Source: Micromonospora alfalfae (GTDB lineage Bacteria > Actinomycetota > Actinomycetes > Mycobacteriales > Micromonosporaceae). Taken from it: a DNA stretch of 64,000 nucleotides. The stretch lies in contig NZ_JAKKFH010000008.1 of assembly GCF_022230925.1 (NCBI RefSeq), positions 186,001-250,000 on the forward strand, written 5' to 3'. The notes under the pieces are model-generated. The model had not been told where the DNA came from. It made no database searches and saw nothing but the letters and a program-made list of their open reading frames with translations. Shown piece by piece: positions 25,578-33,307 of the stretch. The position numbers and the translations under genes are program-made. Position 1 is the stretch's first letter; every line of letters begins with the position of its first letter.

Positions 25578-25856
25578 TCAGGCGGTGCACAGACCGCAGG
25601 TCGACTGCGTCTGGCAGGTGCCACAGGTGGTTCCGCCGCACGTCGCGCCACAGGAACCGCACGGGGTCTCCCGGGCGGTGAAGCCGCCACAGCAGCCGAG
25701 GGTCCACAGGCCCTCGGTGCGCGCGCCGGCGATGTGCGCGAGGACGTCGTCACCGAGCTCGACCACGCCGCAGGGGTGCTCCGGCAGCGCCGCCAACTGC
25801 TCGGCGGAAAGGCTCGCCCGGTACTCGGGGTCCTTCCAGGCTTGCACGATGTTCAT
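25578..25856 (-). CDS. lanA1: LanA1: Cys-rich class II lanthipeptide precursor
   Basis: A 92-residue precursor. The leader (about 1-45) has mersacidin/lichenicidin-family features: AWKDPEYRASLS near the start, a HPxG motif (HPCG, with an unusual Cys29), an ELxxxxL stretch and a cleavage site IAGA. The core (46-92) has nine Cys (55, 56, 66, 69, 73, 78, 81, 87, 90) and thirteen Ser/Thr. The segment PCGSCGATCGGTTCGTC shows the repeating (S/T)-Cys pattern. The lipid II-binding CTLTxEC motif of mersacidin is absent. ATG 25856 follows GGAGAG. It pairs with lanA2 and sits before lanM1, which probably modifies it. Confidence 0.9.
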   Translation of the reverse strand: MNIVQAWKDPEYRASLSAEQLAALPEHPCGVVELGDDVLAHIAGARTEGLWTLGCCGGFTARETPCGSCGATCGGTTCGTCQTQSTCGLCTA

Positions 25857-25945
25857 TAAGGGCTCTCCTCAAGGGATTCGGGGATGTGCCGGCGAGAGAA
25901 CGCAGTCGTGAAGGACGGGCCGTGTTCCCCGCCGAGGTGGCTCGG

Positions 25946-26197
25946 TCAGCCGCAACAGCCGGCGGTGAACGCCGCGCAGGTGCCGTTGCAGAAGGTGCCG
26001 TTGAAGGAGAAGCAGCCGGCGGCCCCGGTGACCACGGTGATCGTGGGAGTCGGGGTCCACGTGCCGCCGTCGGCGCCGTCGAGCTCCTGGTCGTTCAGCT
26101 CGACGAAGCCGGCCGGGTTCGCCGGCAGGCTGGCCCGGTCCTCGGCGCTGAGGGACGCCCGGTAGACCGGGTCCTTCCACGCCCTGATGTAGTCCAT
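25946..26197 (-). CDS. lanA2: LanA2: class II lanthipeptide precursor, second component
   Basis: An 83-residue precursor. The leader (1-45) begins MDYIRAWKDPVYRASLSAED, close to lanA1, then carries NPAG, ELNDQEL and a double-glycine site DGG. The core (46-83) starts with alternating Thr (46, 48, 50, 52, 54, 57; TWTPTPTITVVT), likely to become dehydrobutyrines, and ends with five Cys (62, 70, 74, 81, 82) with Ser64, Thr68, Thr73 and Thr78 available for rings. A Thr/Pro-rich N terminus followed by C-terminal rings recalls the beta peptides of two-component lantibiotics such as lichenicidin. ATG 26197 follows GGAG, 73 bases after lanM2. The start is fixed by the leader similarity to lanA1. Confidence 0.9.
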   Translation of the reverse strand: MDYIRAWKDPVYRASLSAEDRASLPANPAGFVELNDQELDGADGGTWTPTPTITVVTGAAGCFSFNGTFCNGTCAAFTAGCCG

Positions 26198-26270
26198 CTG
26201 AAACTCCGATCTATAGGTGGTGAAGCGCGATACGTGGATGGGCCTCCACGGGCGGAACCGTAGGACCGCG

Positions 26271-29200
26271 CTATGGCAGATCGATGGCACCGCGATGGTC
26301 GGTCGGCGGCTCCAGCAGCAGCACCGACGGCACACCCGCCGGATCGGCCCAGCGCAGGAGCGCGTAACCGATGCCGGCCAGGCCGCTCATCAGCCCCGGT
26401 GTCTCGACACCCCGTGGCACACCGCACCGCCAGTTGCGGTTCTCGATGTCCGCGACAGCGGTCTCCCCGATCGCGGTGGCGCGCTGGACCGCCTCGTCGT
26501 CCCCGAGGGCTCGGGCGGCGACCAGTGCGGCCTCGGCGTTGCCGAGGTCCCCGTGGCAGATCGAGTGGTTGTGCAGCAGGTTTCTCGGCTCCAGCGTCGC
26601 CGTCAGCGCACGCCGCAGGTCGTCGCGCAGCAGCGCGTCGTCGGTGGCGTAGCCGAGGAGTTCGGCGCGGGCCATCGCGACCCCGGCCGCGCCGTGGCAC
26701 CACGCGACCATGGAGTCGCCCTCCGGCGTGTCCGGACGTAGGTCGCGCCAGTTGCCGGTCGCCTCGTCGTACACCGTGCGTTCGTAGCGCAGCGCCGCGT
26801 CCACCGTGTCGCGATGCTCGTGCGTCCCGGTGTACCGGTCCCATCGGGCCAGGGCGGTGGCGATACCGGACGCGCCGTGGGAGAAGCCGGCGAGCGGCGT
26901 GTCCGCGTAGAGGGTGCCGGACCAGCCGACCCCGTCGCCGACCGGCCGTGCGCCGCTGAGCGTGTGCCGGGCCAGCGTCCGGGCGCCGTCGAGCAGGCTG
27001 GGGTCCGCGGTGACCCGGTGCAGCGACAGCAGGGCCAGCAGCCCGCCGGCGCTGCCGTTGATGATGTCGTACTCGCGGCTTTCGGTGGCGTGCGTGACCA
27101 TCGAGGCGGCCAGGTCCACGGCGGTGTCGACCAGGTCGGCGCGGTCCAGGACGGCGCTGAGGTGGCTCAGGGCGTAGACCGAACCGCCCAGGTGGTCGAA
27201 GCCACCGACGCCCGCGGTCGCGGTCGGGCCGGTGAGCCAGCTCCGCGCCTCGCGGAGCATCATCGTGGCGGCCCGGTCGGCGGGCTGCCGGTAGACCGTG
27301 TCGCCGGTGACGTCGGCCAGCCGGGCGAGGAACAGGGCGATGCCGCTGATGCCGTTGTAGAGGTCCATGGCGCTGGGGCCGAGCATCCACACCTTGTCGG
27401 CGATCAGGCTCAGGCCCAGCCAGCAGATCCGGTCGTCCTCGGCGAGCGCGGTCGCCAGCAACCGATCACCGATGATGCGCGCCGCGTCGACGAAGCGCTC
27501 AGGTGCGACGGTCGCGGGGGCGACAGGCGAGTGCACGACCTTCGCGGGTACGACCGGCGGCGGCAGGACCACCGCGCCCGGGCGGCTCGGTGGACGCCAC
27601 CGCGACGGGTCCCCCATGATCAGCGCGGTGAGCGAGGCTTCGATGATCCAGCTCTGCTGGGCCAGGTGGTCTTCGGACATGCCCACCAGTCGGTCGCGGA
27701 CCGCGTCCAGGCCGGTCTGGCGCAGTGCCCCCGACACCACGGTGCCGTCGCCACCGGTGAGGTCCGTCGACGACGGTGTGGTCACGAAGATCGGAACGTC
27801 GCCGGCGTACATCTGGGCCAGTTCCGCGGCGATGAGGGCGTCGCGGTCCTCGCGGTGCTCGTGCCCGGCCCACAGGTTCTCGAAGTACCGGTCCCGGTCC
27901 AACGCGTCACGCAGCAGGTCCGGGTGCTGCGCCTCGGCGAGCAGCCGGACGTAGGACTCGGTGGCGCGCAGGACCACCCGCACCTCGTCGTGCGCGAACG
28001 CGGCCAACGGGCCGGACGACCCCAGCAACTCGTCCCGGTGTCGCAGCAGGATCCGGTAGAGCGTGCGGTATCCGTCGCCGATCTCGGGCGCGAACTCCGT
28101 CACGTCCAGACGCTGCTCACCCAGGGTGGGCAGGTTCCCCGAGCCGGGCAGCAGGACCCGCCGCCGATCCAGGCGCATCTCGTCGGTGCCGAACCCGTCC
28201 CAGACCGTGACCGGCCGGGCGGTCAACTGCCCACCGGCCCCGGACATCCCACTCATGTCGAACTGGTTGACCTGGTTGCCCTCGGTCCAGACCACCGGTG
28301 CCGGCAGCAGCCCCACAGTGACGACGGACCGGCTCATCAACGCGACCCCGGCGCTCTGCAGGTAGCCCGCCTGGTCGCCGATCGGCCGCTCCCACTGCCA
28401 GTTGTGCAGCATCGCCTCCAGATCGATGAGCATCGGGTGTTCACCGGAGGCGATCACATTCTCCTGATGGAAATCCGTCGCGCCGAGGGCCTGCAACAGT
28501 GCCAGCAGGGCGCCCTGCCGCCGATGGAACCGGCCGAGCGCGTCCCGGTCGGCGCAGGGTCCACTCTCGACGAACTCGGTCCACCCGTACACCTCACGGT
28601 CGACGACCCAGAACGTCCGCAGCGCGGGGTGCGCTCCGCGCTCGTTGAGCCAGACCAGCAGGTGCTGGAAGTGGCCGTCCACCTGTAGACGCCGGGGCTT
28701 GTACATCACCCGCGCGCCGGTCGCGAAGCGGACGACCGCCACCGAGCGACCACCCCGATGGTTGTCGCCCGCCCCGAAGCTCACCTCGGCCAGATCGCCG
28801 AGCGAGTCCGGCCCACCGCACCGGTCGGACAGCTCCGCGTGGTCGGCGACGACACGCTCGGCGAACTCCAGCCGGCTGGCCTCCCAGTTGTCGACGACCC
28901 GCACCAGATCCCGGGCCAGCACCGGGTATTCGCGCAGCAGGCGCAGCGCGTGCTGCGGCTGCTCCAACCGGTGGAGGAAGTCGTGGAAGCGCTCGTGCGG
29001 GCTGCTCCCGGACAGCTCGCCCCGGATCCGCAGCACGTTGAGCTCCAGCGCCATGGTCCGGGCCACCAGCATGTTGACGGTGTCTATCGGCCCGGGGCCC
29101 AACCGCGTGGTCAGCGCCTCGGCGGACAGGTGCGGGTGGCCGTCGACCAACGCCGCCACCCGTGCACCCAACCGTTCGAGCGCGTCGGCGATCAGCGGTG

Positions 29201-29588
29201 CGACGAGCACCGCGAATCCCGCGCTGTCGTCGTGTCCGGCCGCGCTGTGGCCGGGCGCCACCGAGGTGGCCGGATGTCGCCGCGCGGCCTCGACCAGCCG
29301 ACGGGCGTGATCCGGTGCCGTGTCGAACCGGGACCGAACGGTCTCGGGCTGCTCGCCCAGGACCCGGATGAGGTCGGCCTCGTCGAGCCCGTGCTGGGCC
29401 AGGCGCTGCGGAATCAGGTCGGGCCGCCTCGCGTGGACCGGCTCGTCCAACCACATCTTCAGCCGGATCCGGCCGAGATCCTCGTCGACGGGGCCGGTCG
29501 GCACCGCGCCGGTCAGCCGCTCCCGCAGGGAGTGACCCAGAAACCATCCGGCGTCCCCCGGCTGCACCGGGGCAAGGCCGTCGTCCAT
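26271..29588 (-). CDS. lanM2: LanM2: class II lanthipeptide synthetase
   Basis: A 1105-residue LanM, paralogous to LanM1 over its whole length but clearly diverged. Dehydratase motifs DFHQENV and DLEAML, and cyclase motifs GFSHGASG, WCHGAAG (Cys964) and ICHGD (Cys1011-His1012), are all present, so it should dehydrate and cyclise. In place of the LanM1 His-rich run it has a short Gly/Ser/His linker (GHSAAGHDD). It precedes lanA2, its probable substrate. ATG 29588 is preceded by a purine-rich GTGAGGCGGAGC and lies 33 bases after the small SARP gene, in the same operon. Confidence 0.93.
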   Translation of the reverse strand: MDDGLAPVQPGDAGWFLGHSLRERLTGAVPTGPVDEDLGRIRLKMWLDEPVHARRPDLIPQRLAQHGLDEADLIRVLGEQPETVRSRFDTAPDHARRLVEAARRHPATSVAPGHSAAGHDDSAGFAVLVAPLIADALERLGARVAALVDGHPHLSAEALTTRLGPGPIDTVNMLVARTMALELNVLRIRGELSGSSPHERFHDFLHRLEQPQHALRLLREYPVLARDLVRVVDNWEASRLEFAERVVADHAELSDRCGGPDSLGDLAEVSFGAGDNHRGGRSVAVVRFATGARVMYKPRRLQVDGHFQHLLVWLNERGAHPALRTFWVVDREVYGWTEFVESGPCADRDALGRFHRRQGALLALLQALGATDFHQENVIASGEHPMLIDLEAMLHNWQWERPIGDQAGYLQSAGVALMSRSVVTVGLLPAPVVWTEGNQVNQFDMSGMSGAGGQLTARPVTVWDGFGTDEMRLDRRRVLLPGSGNLPTLGEQRLDVTEFAPEIGDGYRTLYRILLRHRDELLGSSGPLAAFAHDEVRVVLRATESYVRLLAEAQHPDLLRDALDRDRYFENLWAGHEHREDRDALIAAELAQMYAGDVPIFVTTPSSTDLTGGDGTVVSGALRQTGLDAVRDRLVGMSEDHLAQQSWIIEASLTALIMGDPSRWRPPSRPGAVVLPPPVVPAKVVHSPVAPATVAPERFVDAARIIGDRLLATALAEDDRICWLGLSLIADKVWMLGPSAMDLYNGISGIALFLARLADVTGDTVYRQPADRAATMMLREARSWLTGPTATAGVGGFDHLGGSVYALSHLSAVLDRADLVDTAVDLAASMVTHATESREYDIINGSAGGLLALLSLHRVTADPSLLDGARTLARHTLSGARPVGDGVGWSGTLYADTPLAGFSHGASGIATALARWDRYTGTHEHRDTVDAALRYERTVYDEATGNWRDLRPDTPEGDSMVAWCHGAAGVAMARAELLGYATDDALLRDDLRRALTATLEPRNLLHNHSICHGDLGNAEAALVAARALGDDEAVQRATAIGETAVADIENRNWRCGVPRGVETPGLMSGLAGIGYALLRWADPAGVPSVLLLEPPTDHRGAIDLP

Positions 29589-29621
29589 CTGCTCCGCCTC
29601 ACCGCGCGGCGACGCCGCGCA

Positions 29622-30446
29622 TCACGTGTTGGTGGCCGCCCGTGCCCGGGCGTGTCCTTCGGGAAAACGGCCCGGCACCCAGGTCGGGCCCAGGTCGCCG
29701 CGCAACATCGAGGCGTACGCCGCGAGCAGCGCCGGGGTCGGCTCGACGCCCAATTCGGTCGCCAGGCGGGTACGGAAGGCGCCGAACACGTCGATCGCCT
29801 CGCTCTGCCTGCCGCTCTGGTACAGGGCGGTCATCAGCATGATCGCCAGCCGTTCCCGCAGGGGATACTCCGCCTGCAGGGCGATGAGCGCGGGGATCGC
29901 CCGGTGGCAGTCGCCCAGCCGCAGATGCAGTTCCAGCCGGTGTTCCAGGCAGACGATGCGGCGTTCGAGCAGGTGTTGCCGACGGTTCTCCGCGTACGGA
30001 CCGGTCAGGCCCGCCAACGGCTCGCCCGCCCAGCTCCGCTCGGCCTCGGCCAGTAGCGCCGCGGCCCCGGCGAGGTCGCCGGCCGTCTCGGCGGCAGCCG
30101 CCCGCTCAACCGCCTCGTCGAAGTCCGCGACGTCGGTGCGGGCCGAACCGAGGCGCAGTCGGTAGCCGATCCGGGAGCTGTCTATCGCGGGACCGTCGTG
30201 GCCGACGCACGCCGCCTGGAGCGTGCGTCGCAGCCGATAGATGTACGGCGGGATCAGCTTCGTGCCGGTCGCCGGGGCCTGGCCGCCCCAGACTCCCTGC
30301 AGGATCGACGCCGGTGTGACCACACGGTTCGCGTTGAACAGCAGGATCGCGAAGACCGCCTGTTGCCGGACGGGCCCGAGGTCGAGCCACTCTGTACCGA
30401 CCTCGGCGTGCAGCGGACCGAGGGCGAGAAACCGTACCCGCGTCAC
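29622..30446 (-). CDS. Small SARP-family (BTAD) pathway-specific activator
   Basis: A 274-residue regulator with an OmpR-like winged helix (about 1-95; LDLGPVRQQAVFAILLFNANRVV, shown by its conserved G-P-x-x-Q-x-x-x-x-A core) and a bacterial transcriptional activation domain (about 97-245), as in ActII-ORF4-type SARPs; no ATPase or TPR domains. The start is GTG 30446; an ATG slightly upstream is out of frame and stops at once. It heads the lanM2-lanA2-lanA1-lanM1-HlyD-lanT operon and its upstream region has SARP-type repeats, suggesting activation of the cluster and possibly of itself. Confidence 0.87.
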   Translation of the reverse strand: MTRVRFLALGPLHAEVGTEWLDLGPVRQQAVFAILLFNANRVVTPASILQGVWGGQAPATGTKLIPPYIYRLRRTLQAACVGHDGPAIDSSRIGYRLRLGSARTDVADFDEAVERAAAAETAGDLAGAAALLAEAERSWAGEPLAGLTGPYAENRRQHLLERRIVCLEHRLELHLRLGDCHRAIPALIALQAEYPLRERLAIMLMTALYQSGRQSEAIDVFGAFRTRLATELGVEPTPALLAAYASMLRGDLGPTWVPGRFPEGHARARAATNT

Positions 30447-30598
30447 GGCATCGCACCGCCCGCACCAGGACTCGTCATCGAGGTCTCCTCCCTACCGGCG
30501 GCCGGGGGACCGCGCACAGGCGACGAGGCACGGCACGCACCCGGGTCAGCTCTGAGTCCGGCGGCGCCGCTTGGATCGAAGATCATCGTGTCCAGGGG

Positions 30599-30642
30599 AT
30601 GGTAGGACGGTCGGCGTACAACTCGCGTACATCGCCCGTACG
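30599..30642 (-). promoter_or_regulatory. SARP-box promoter of the lanthipeptide operon
   Basis: On the minus strand three direct repeats CGTACGG, TGTACGC and TGTACGC (shared core GTACG) recur at exactly 11-bp intervals (30636-30642, 30625-30631, 30614-30620). Nine bases further on is TACCAT (30604-30599), fitting a TANNAT -10 element. This matches the known SARP rule of 11-bp-spaced heptamers with the last repeat about 8 bp from the -10. Transcription should start near 30592, giving a leader of about 145 nt before GTG 30446. Confidence 0.7.
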
Positions 30643-30688
30643 AACAGCGCGCAGCGGGTAGCCGCGCGCATTTTGAAACGGAAATGGC

Positions 30689-30723
30689 GCTGCCGGTGAG
30701 TCGTCAGGTGACTCACCGGCAGC
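30689..30723 (-). terminator. Strong terminator of the VOC-protein gene
   Basis: A perfect 14-bp stem, GCTGCCGGTGAGTC (30689-30702) and GACTCACCGGCAGC (30710-30723), loop of 7. On the minus strand it is followed by a T-rich stretch (ATTTCCGTTT). It insulates the lanthipeptide promoter from the VOC gene. Confidence 0.75.
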
Positions 30724-30759
30724 ACGTCGATCAGTAGGTCCTAGGCGTCGGCGTGGCGC

Positions 30760-31389
30760 TCACTCGGGCGGCTTGGCCCCCGACTGCTCGCTGACCATGT
30801 ACGCCGCGTACCAGTCGGGCCAGTTGTCGTCATGCTCGCCCGTACGTTCCTCGTGCTCGCCGTGGGCGGCGGCCGCGCGTCGAAGCGCGCTCGCCAGGTC
30901 GCTCGTGGAGCCGAACGACGTGAGGCCGCCCTCGATGCGTCCGGGAAGCCTGGTCGTGATCTCCTGCATCAGCCAGGTGTTGCCGTCCGGGTCGCGCAGC
31001 GTGGCGCGCGAGACGTAGCTGCGACGCTGCGGGTCCGGCCCGTCGACCGGGCCGTCCGGGCTGACGTGGAAGACGTCGCCGACCTCGACACCGGCCGCGG
31101 CGAGGGTGTCGTGGGCCGCCTCGATGTCGGACACGATCAGGTACGCCGTGGCCGAGCCGGGTGCCGCCGACGTGAGCCCGGGGCCGAACTGTACGGAACA
31201 CGCGGAGCCGTGCGGCGTCAACTGGACGATGCCGGGCGGGGTCTGGTCGAGCCGCCACCCGAGCCGTTCGTAGAACGCCTTCGCCCGGTCGACATCGGAG
31301 ACCGGGATGACGATCACCTCAAGCTTGACGTCCAGGCTTTCGATGCGCGACGTCGCACTCGCGTCGCCCTGGGCCACCTTCGGGCTCAT
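30760..31389 (-). CDS. VOC-family (glyoxalase/bleomycin resistance-like) protein
   Basis: A 209-residue protein. Residues about 20-145 form two beta-alpha-beta-beta-beta modules of the vicinal oxygen chelate fold (VIPVSDVDRAKAFYERLGW at the start, LRDPDGNTWLMQE at the end). The remaining 60 residues form a charged His/Glu/Asp-rich extension ending in a Trp-rich stretch (NWPDWYAAYM). VOC proteins include dioxygenases, glyoxalases and antibiotic-binding resistance proteins; no substrate can be assigned. ATG 31389 follows AGGAAGGGGGG. The neighbouring MFS gene is 65 bases upstream on the same strand. Confidence 0.82.
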   Translation of the reverse strand: MSPKVAQGDASATSRIESLDVKLEVIVIPVSDVDRAKAFYERLGWRLDQTPPGIVQLTPHGSACSVQFGPGLTSAAPGSATAYLIVSDIEAAHDTLAAAGVEVGDVFHVSPDGPVDGPDPQRRSYVSRATLRDPDGNTWLMQEITTRLPGRIEGGLTSFGSTSDLASALRRAAAAHGEHEERTGEHDDNWPDWYAAYMVSEQSGAKPPE

Positions 31390-31454
31390 CGCCGCCCCCC
31401 TTCCTGATCACCACGCTACTGCCTGCATCAGTGCTCGGCGCCGGCTTCCCGGCA

Positions 31455-32645
31455 TCAGCCCGGCGCCATCCGGGTGGCCCTGCGCACCCCCAACAGGGCG
31501 ACCAGGGCGAGGAGAATGACGGCGACGGAGTACTCGTCGGCGGTCCTCGGCAAGCCGCCGGCGTAGACCACGAGGAAGCCGGCGATCACCGTGGGCAGAC
31601 CGAAGCCGACGTAGCAGACGACGTAGAGCACGGACAGCACGCTGGCGCGTTGGTGCGCCTCGACCAGCGGCATGACCGTCTTGAGGCTGCCCTGGAAGCC
31701 GCTGCCGAAGCCGACGCCCCCGAGCGCGAGGCCGACGAAGAAGATCGGGACGGACTGCGCCATGACCGCCACCAACGTGACGACCATGCCCAGGATGAGC
31801 GCGACGATTCCGGTCAGGATCACGGTCCGCGCGGCGGTGTTGCGCTGTACCAGCACGGCGACCGACCCGAAGACGGCGAAGACGAAGAGGACCAGACCAC
31901 CGACCACGATCGACGTGTTCATGAGGCTGCGGATCAACGCCGGGCCGAGCGCGCCGAAGAACCCGGCCAGCGCCCACACTGCGAAGAGCACCGGGATGAC
32001 GACCAGGACGGGTTGGCGCACCGAGCGGGGCAGCGTGATGTCCGGCCGCAGGCTGCCTCGGGCCCCGGCCATCGGGGTGACGGTCTCCGGCATCAGCGCG
32101 ACTCCGACGGCCTGGATCAGCAGGATCACGAGCAGCACGAGGTACACCAGTCGCGTCGGCGCGGGCAGGTACTGGATGAGCAGCGCCGAGAGCAGTGCGC
32201 CACTTCCGGTGCCGATGCCGGGGGCTATCGAGTTCGCGAGCGTGCCCCGGGCCCTGTCGATGTCGAGCATGGCGGCGCCCACCGCGCCGGTGGCGGCGCC
32301 GGCCGCCAGCCCCTGCACGAGGCGGGCGACCAACAGGGCAGCAACGCCGTTGGCGACGATGAAGACGACCAACGCGAGCATCTGCACCGCGATCGCGACG
32401 GCCAGCACCGGCCGTCGGCCGACGTGGTCGGACAACCTGCCGAACGTGAGCAGCGACGCCAGCACCGCGAGGGCGTAGACGGCGAACACCACTGTGGTCG
32501 TGACCGGCGAGAAGTGCCAGCGTTCCTGGTAGACACCGTAGAGCGGGGTCGGGGCCGCCGACGCGGCCAGGAAGGACACCAGGATCGACGCCAGCAGCAC
32601 CAGGGAGACCGTTGGTGTGAGTCGGGCCCGCCCCGCGATAGGCAT
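31455..32645 (-). CDS. MFS transporter, drug-exporter type
   Basis: A 396-residue major facilitator with 12 predicted membrane helices and motif A between helices 2 and 3 (GRLSDHVGRRPVL). The size and motif fit the DHA1 family of proton-driven multidrug exporters. It starts at ATG 32645 after a clear GAGGAG. The MarR gene lies about 100 bases upstream on the same strand, so a drug-responsive MarR-exporter unit is likely, possibly with the VOC gene downstream. Confidence 0.85.
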   Translation of the reverse strand: MPIAGRARLTPTVSLVLLASILVSFLAASAAPTPLYGVYQERWHFSPVTTTVVFAVYALAVLASLLTFGRLSDHVGRRPVLAVAIAVQMLALVVFIVANGVAALLVARLVQGLAAGAATGAVGAAMLDIDRARGTLANSIAPGIGTGSGALLSALLIQYLPAPTRLVYLVLLVILLIQAVGVALMPETVTPMAGARGSLRPDITLPRSVRQPVLVVIPVLFAVWALAGFFGALGPALIRSLMNTSIVVGGLVLFVFAVFGSVAVLVQRNTAARTVILTGIVALILGMVVTLVAVMAQSVPIFFVGLALGGVGFGSGFQGSLKTVMPLVEAHQRASVLSVLYVVCYVGFGLPTVIAGFLVVYAGGLPRTADEYSVAVILLALVALLGVRRATRMAPG

Positions 32646-32744
32646 GTCGGTGCTCCTCGGCTGCGTGAAAGACGGTCAGCCTGGGCGTTCCGCCGGCCCT
32701 GAGGGCCACGGCGGCGTACCCGCTTGGCGCCGGCACATGCCCGC

Positions 32745-33212
32745 TCAGCCCTCGGTGTCCTGGCCCGTCGCCGGGAGACTCGCCACGCCACGGGCCAGCG
32801 CGTCCCTGAAGTCGCGGTACCGGTCGGGGCCGAGCGTGTCGGCGAGCTTCTGCTCGATCAGGTGCACGAAGCCGTCGGAGGCCGCGATGAAGCTGAGACC
32901 CCGATCCGTCGGCACGATCAACTTTGCCCGGCGGTCGGCCGGGTCGGGCGTACGCCGGACGTAGCCCAGCCGTTCCAACTCGTCGAGGATCGCGCCCATC
33001 GTCTGCTTGTTGCGACCGGCCAGCCGGGCCAACTCGCCGGGACGGGTGCCCTCGGCGTCCAGGTACGCGAGGACCGCGCCGTGGCGCGGACGGACGTCGT
33101 CGAACCCCTGCTCCGCCGAGCGGCGGAAAATCTCCCGCTGGACGCGTGCGGAGAGCTGCACGGCCAGGATCCCAAGATCGGGGTCCTGCTCCTTCTGTGT
33201 GCTGCGCTTCAT
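32745..33212 (-). CDS. MarR-family transcriptional regulator
   Basis: A 155-residue winged-helix regulator. The DNA-binding core runs 'RPGELARLAGRNKQTMGAILDELERLGYVRR' with the wing 'DPADRRAKLIVPTDRG', typical of MarR (about residues 55-105), flanked by dimerisation helices. ATG 33212 was preferred to an upstream TTG (33224), since the TTG lies inside the operator palindrome. It diverges from the NmrA-like gene and probably represses it and itself. Confidence 0.85.
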   Translation of the reverse strand: MKRSTQKEQDPDLGILAVQLSARVQREIFRRSAEQGFDDVRPRHGAVLAYLDAEGTRPGELARLAGRNKQTMGAILDELERLGYVRRTPDPADRRAKLIVPTDRGLSFIAASDGFVHLIEQKLADTLGPDRYRDFRDALARGVASLPATGQDTEG

Positions 33213-33218
33213 AATTTG

Positions 33219-33233
33219 GTCCAATCATTGGAC
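33219..33233. promoter_or_regulatory. Perfect 15-bp palindrome, probable MarR operator
   Basis: GTCCAAT-C-ATTGGAC, perfect 7-1-7 symmetry, 7 bases upstream of the MarR start and in the divergent promoter of the NmrA-like gene. Size and position fit a MarR dimer site. Confidence 0.7.
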
Positions 33234-33307
33234 GGTACAAGTTATGGACTATATCGTCGTCGGCGACCGGTGGGCCGACCTCGGTCCGCCTGACCGAGAG
33301 GATGACC

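Larger units (their letters stand above)
30447..30759. other. Intergenic region upstream of the lanthipeptide operon
   Basis: About 310 bases without a gene. It holds the SARP-box promoter, the long 5' leader of the small SARP gene and the strong stem-loop that ends the VOC gene. No other coding signal was seen. Confidence 0.7.

Noticed and set aside
25578..25718. Mersacidin-type lipid II binding motif (CTLTxEC) in LanA1
   Set aside because: Looked for in both cores and not present, so lipid II targeting cannot be claimed from sequence.
26233..26250. Small inverted repeat (CGTGGA/TCCACG) between lanM2 and lanA2
   Set aside because: Only 6-bp arms in very GC-rich sequence; not distinguishable from chance.
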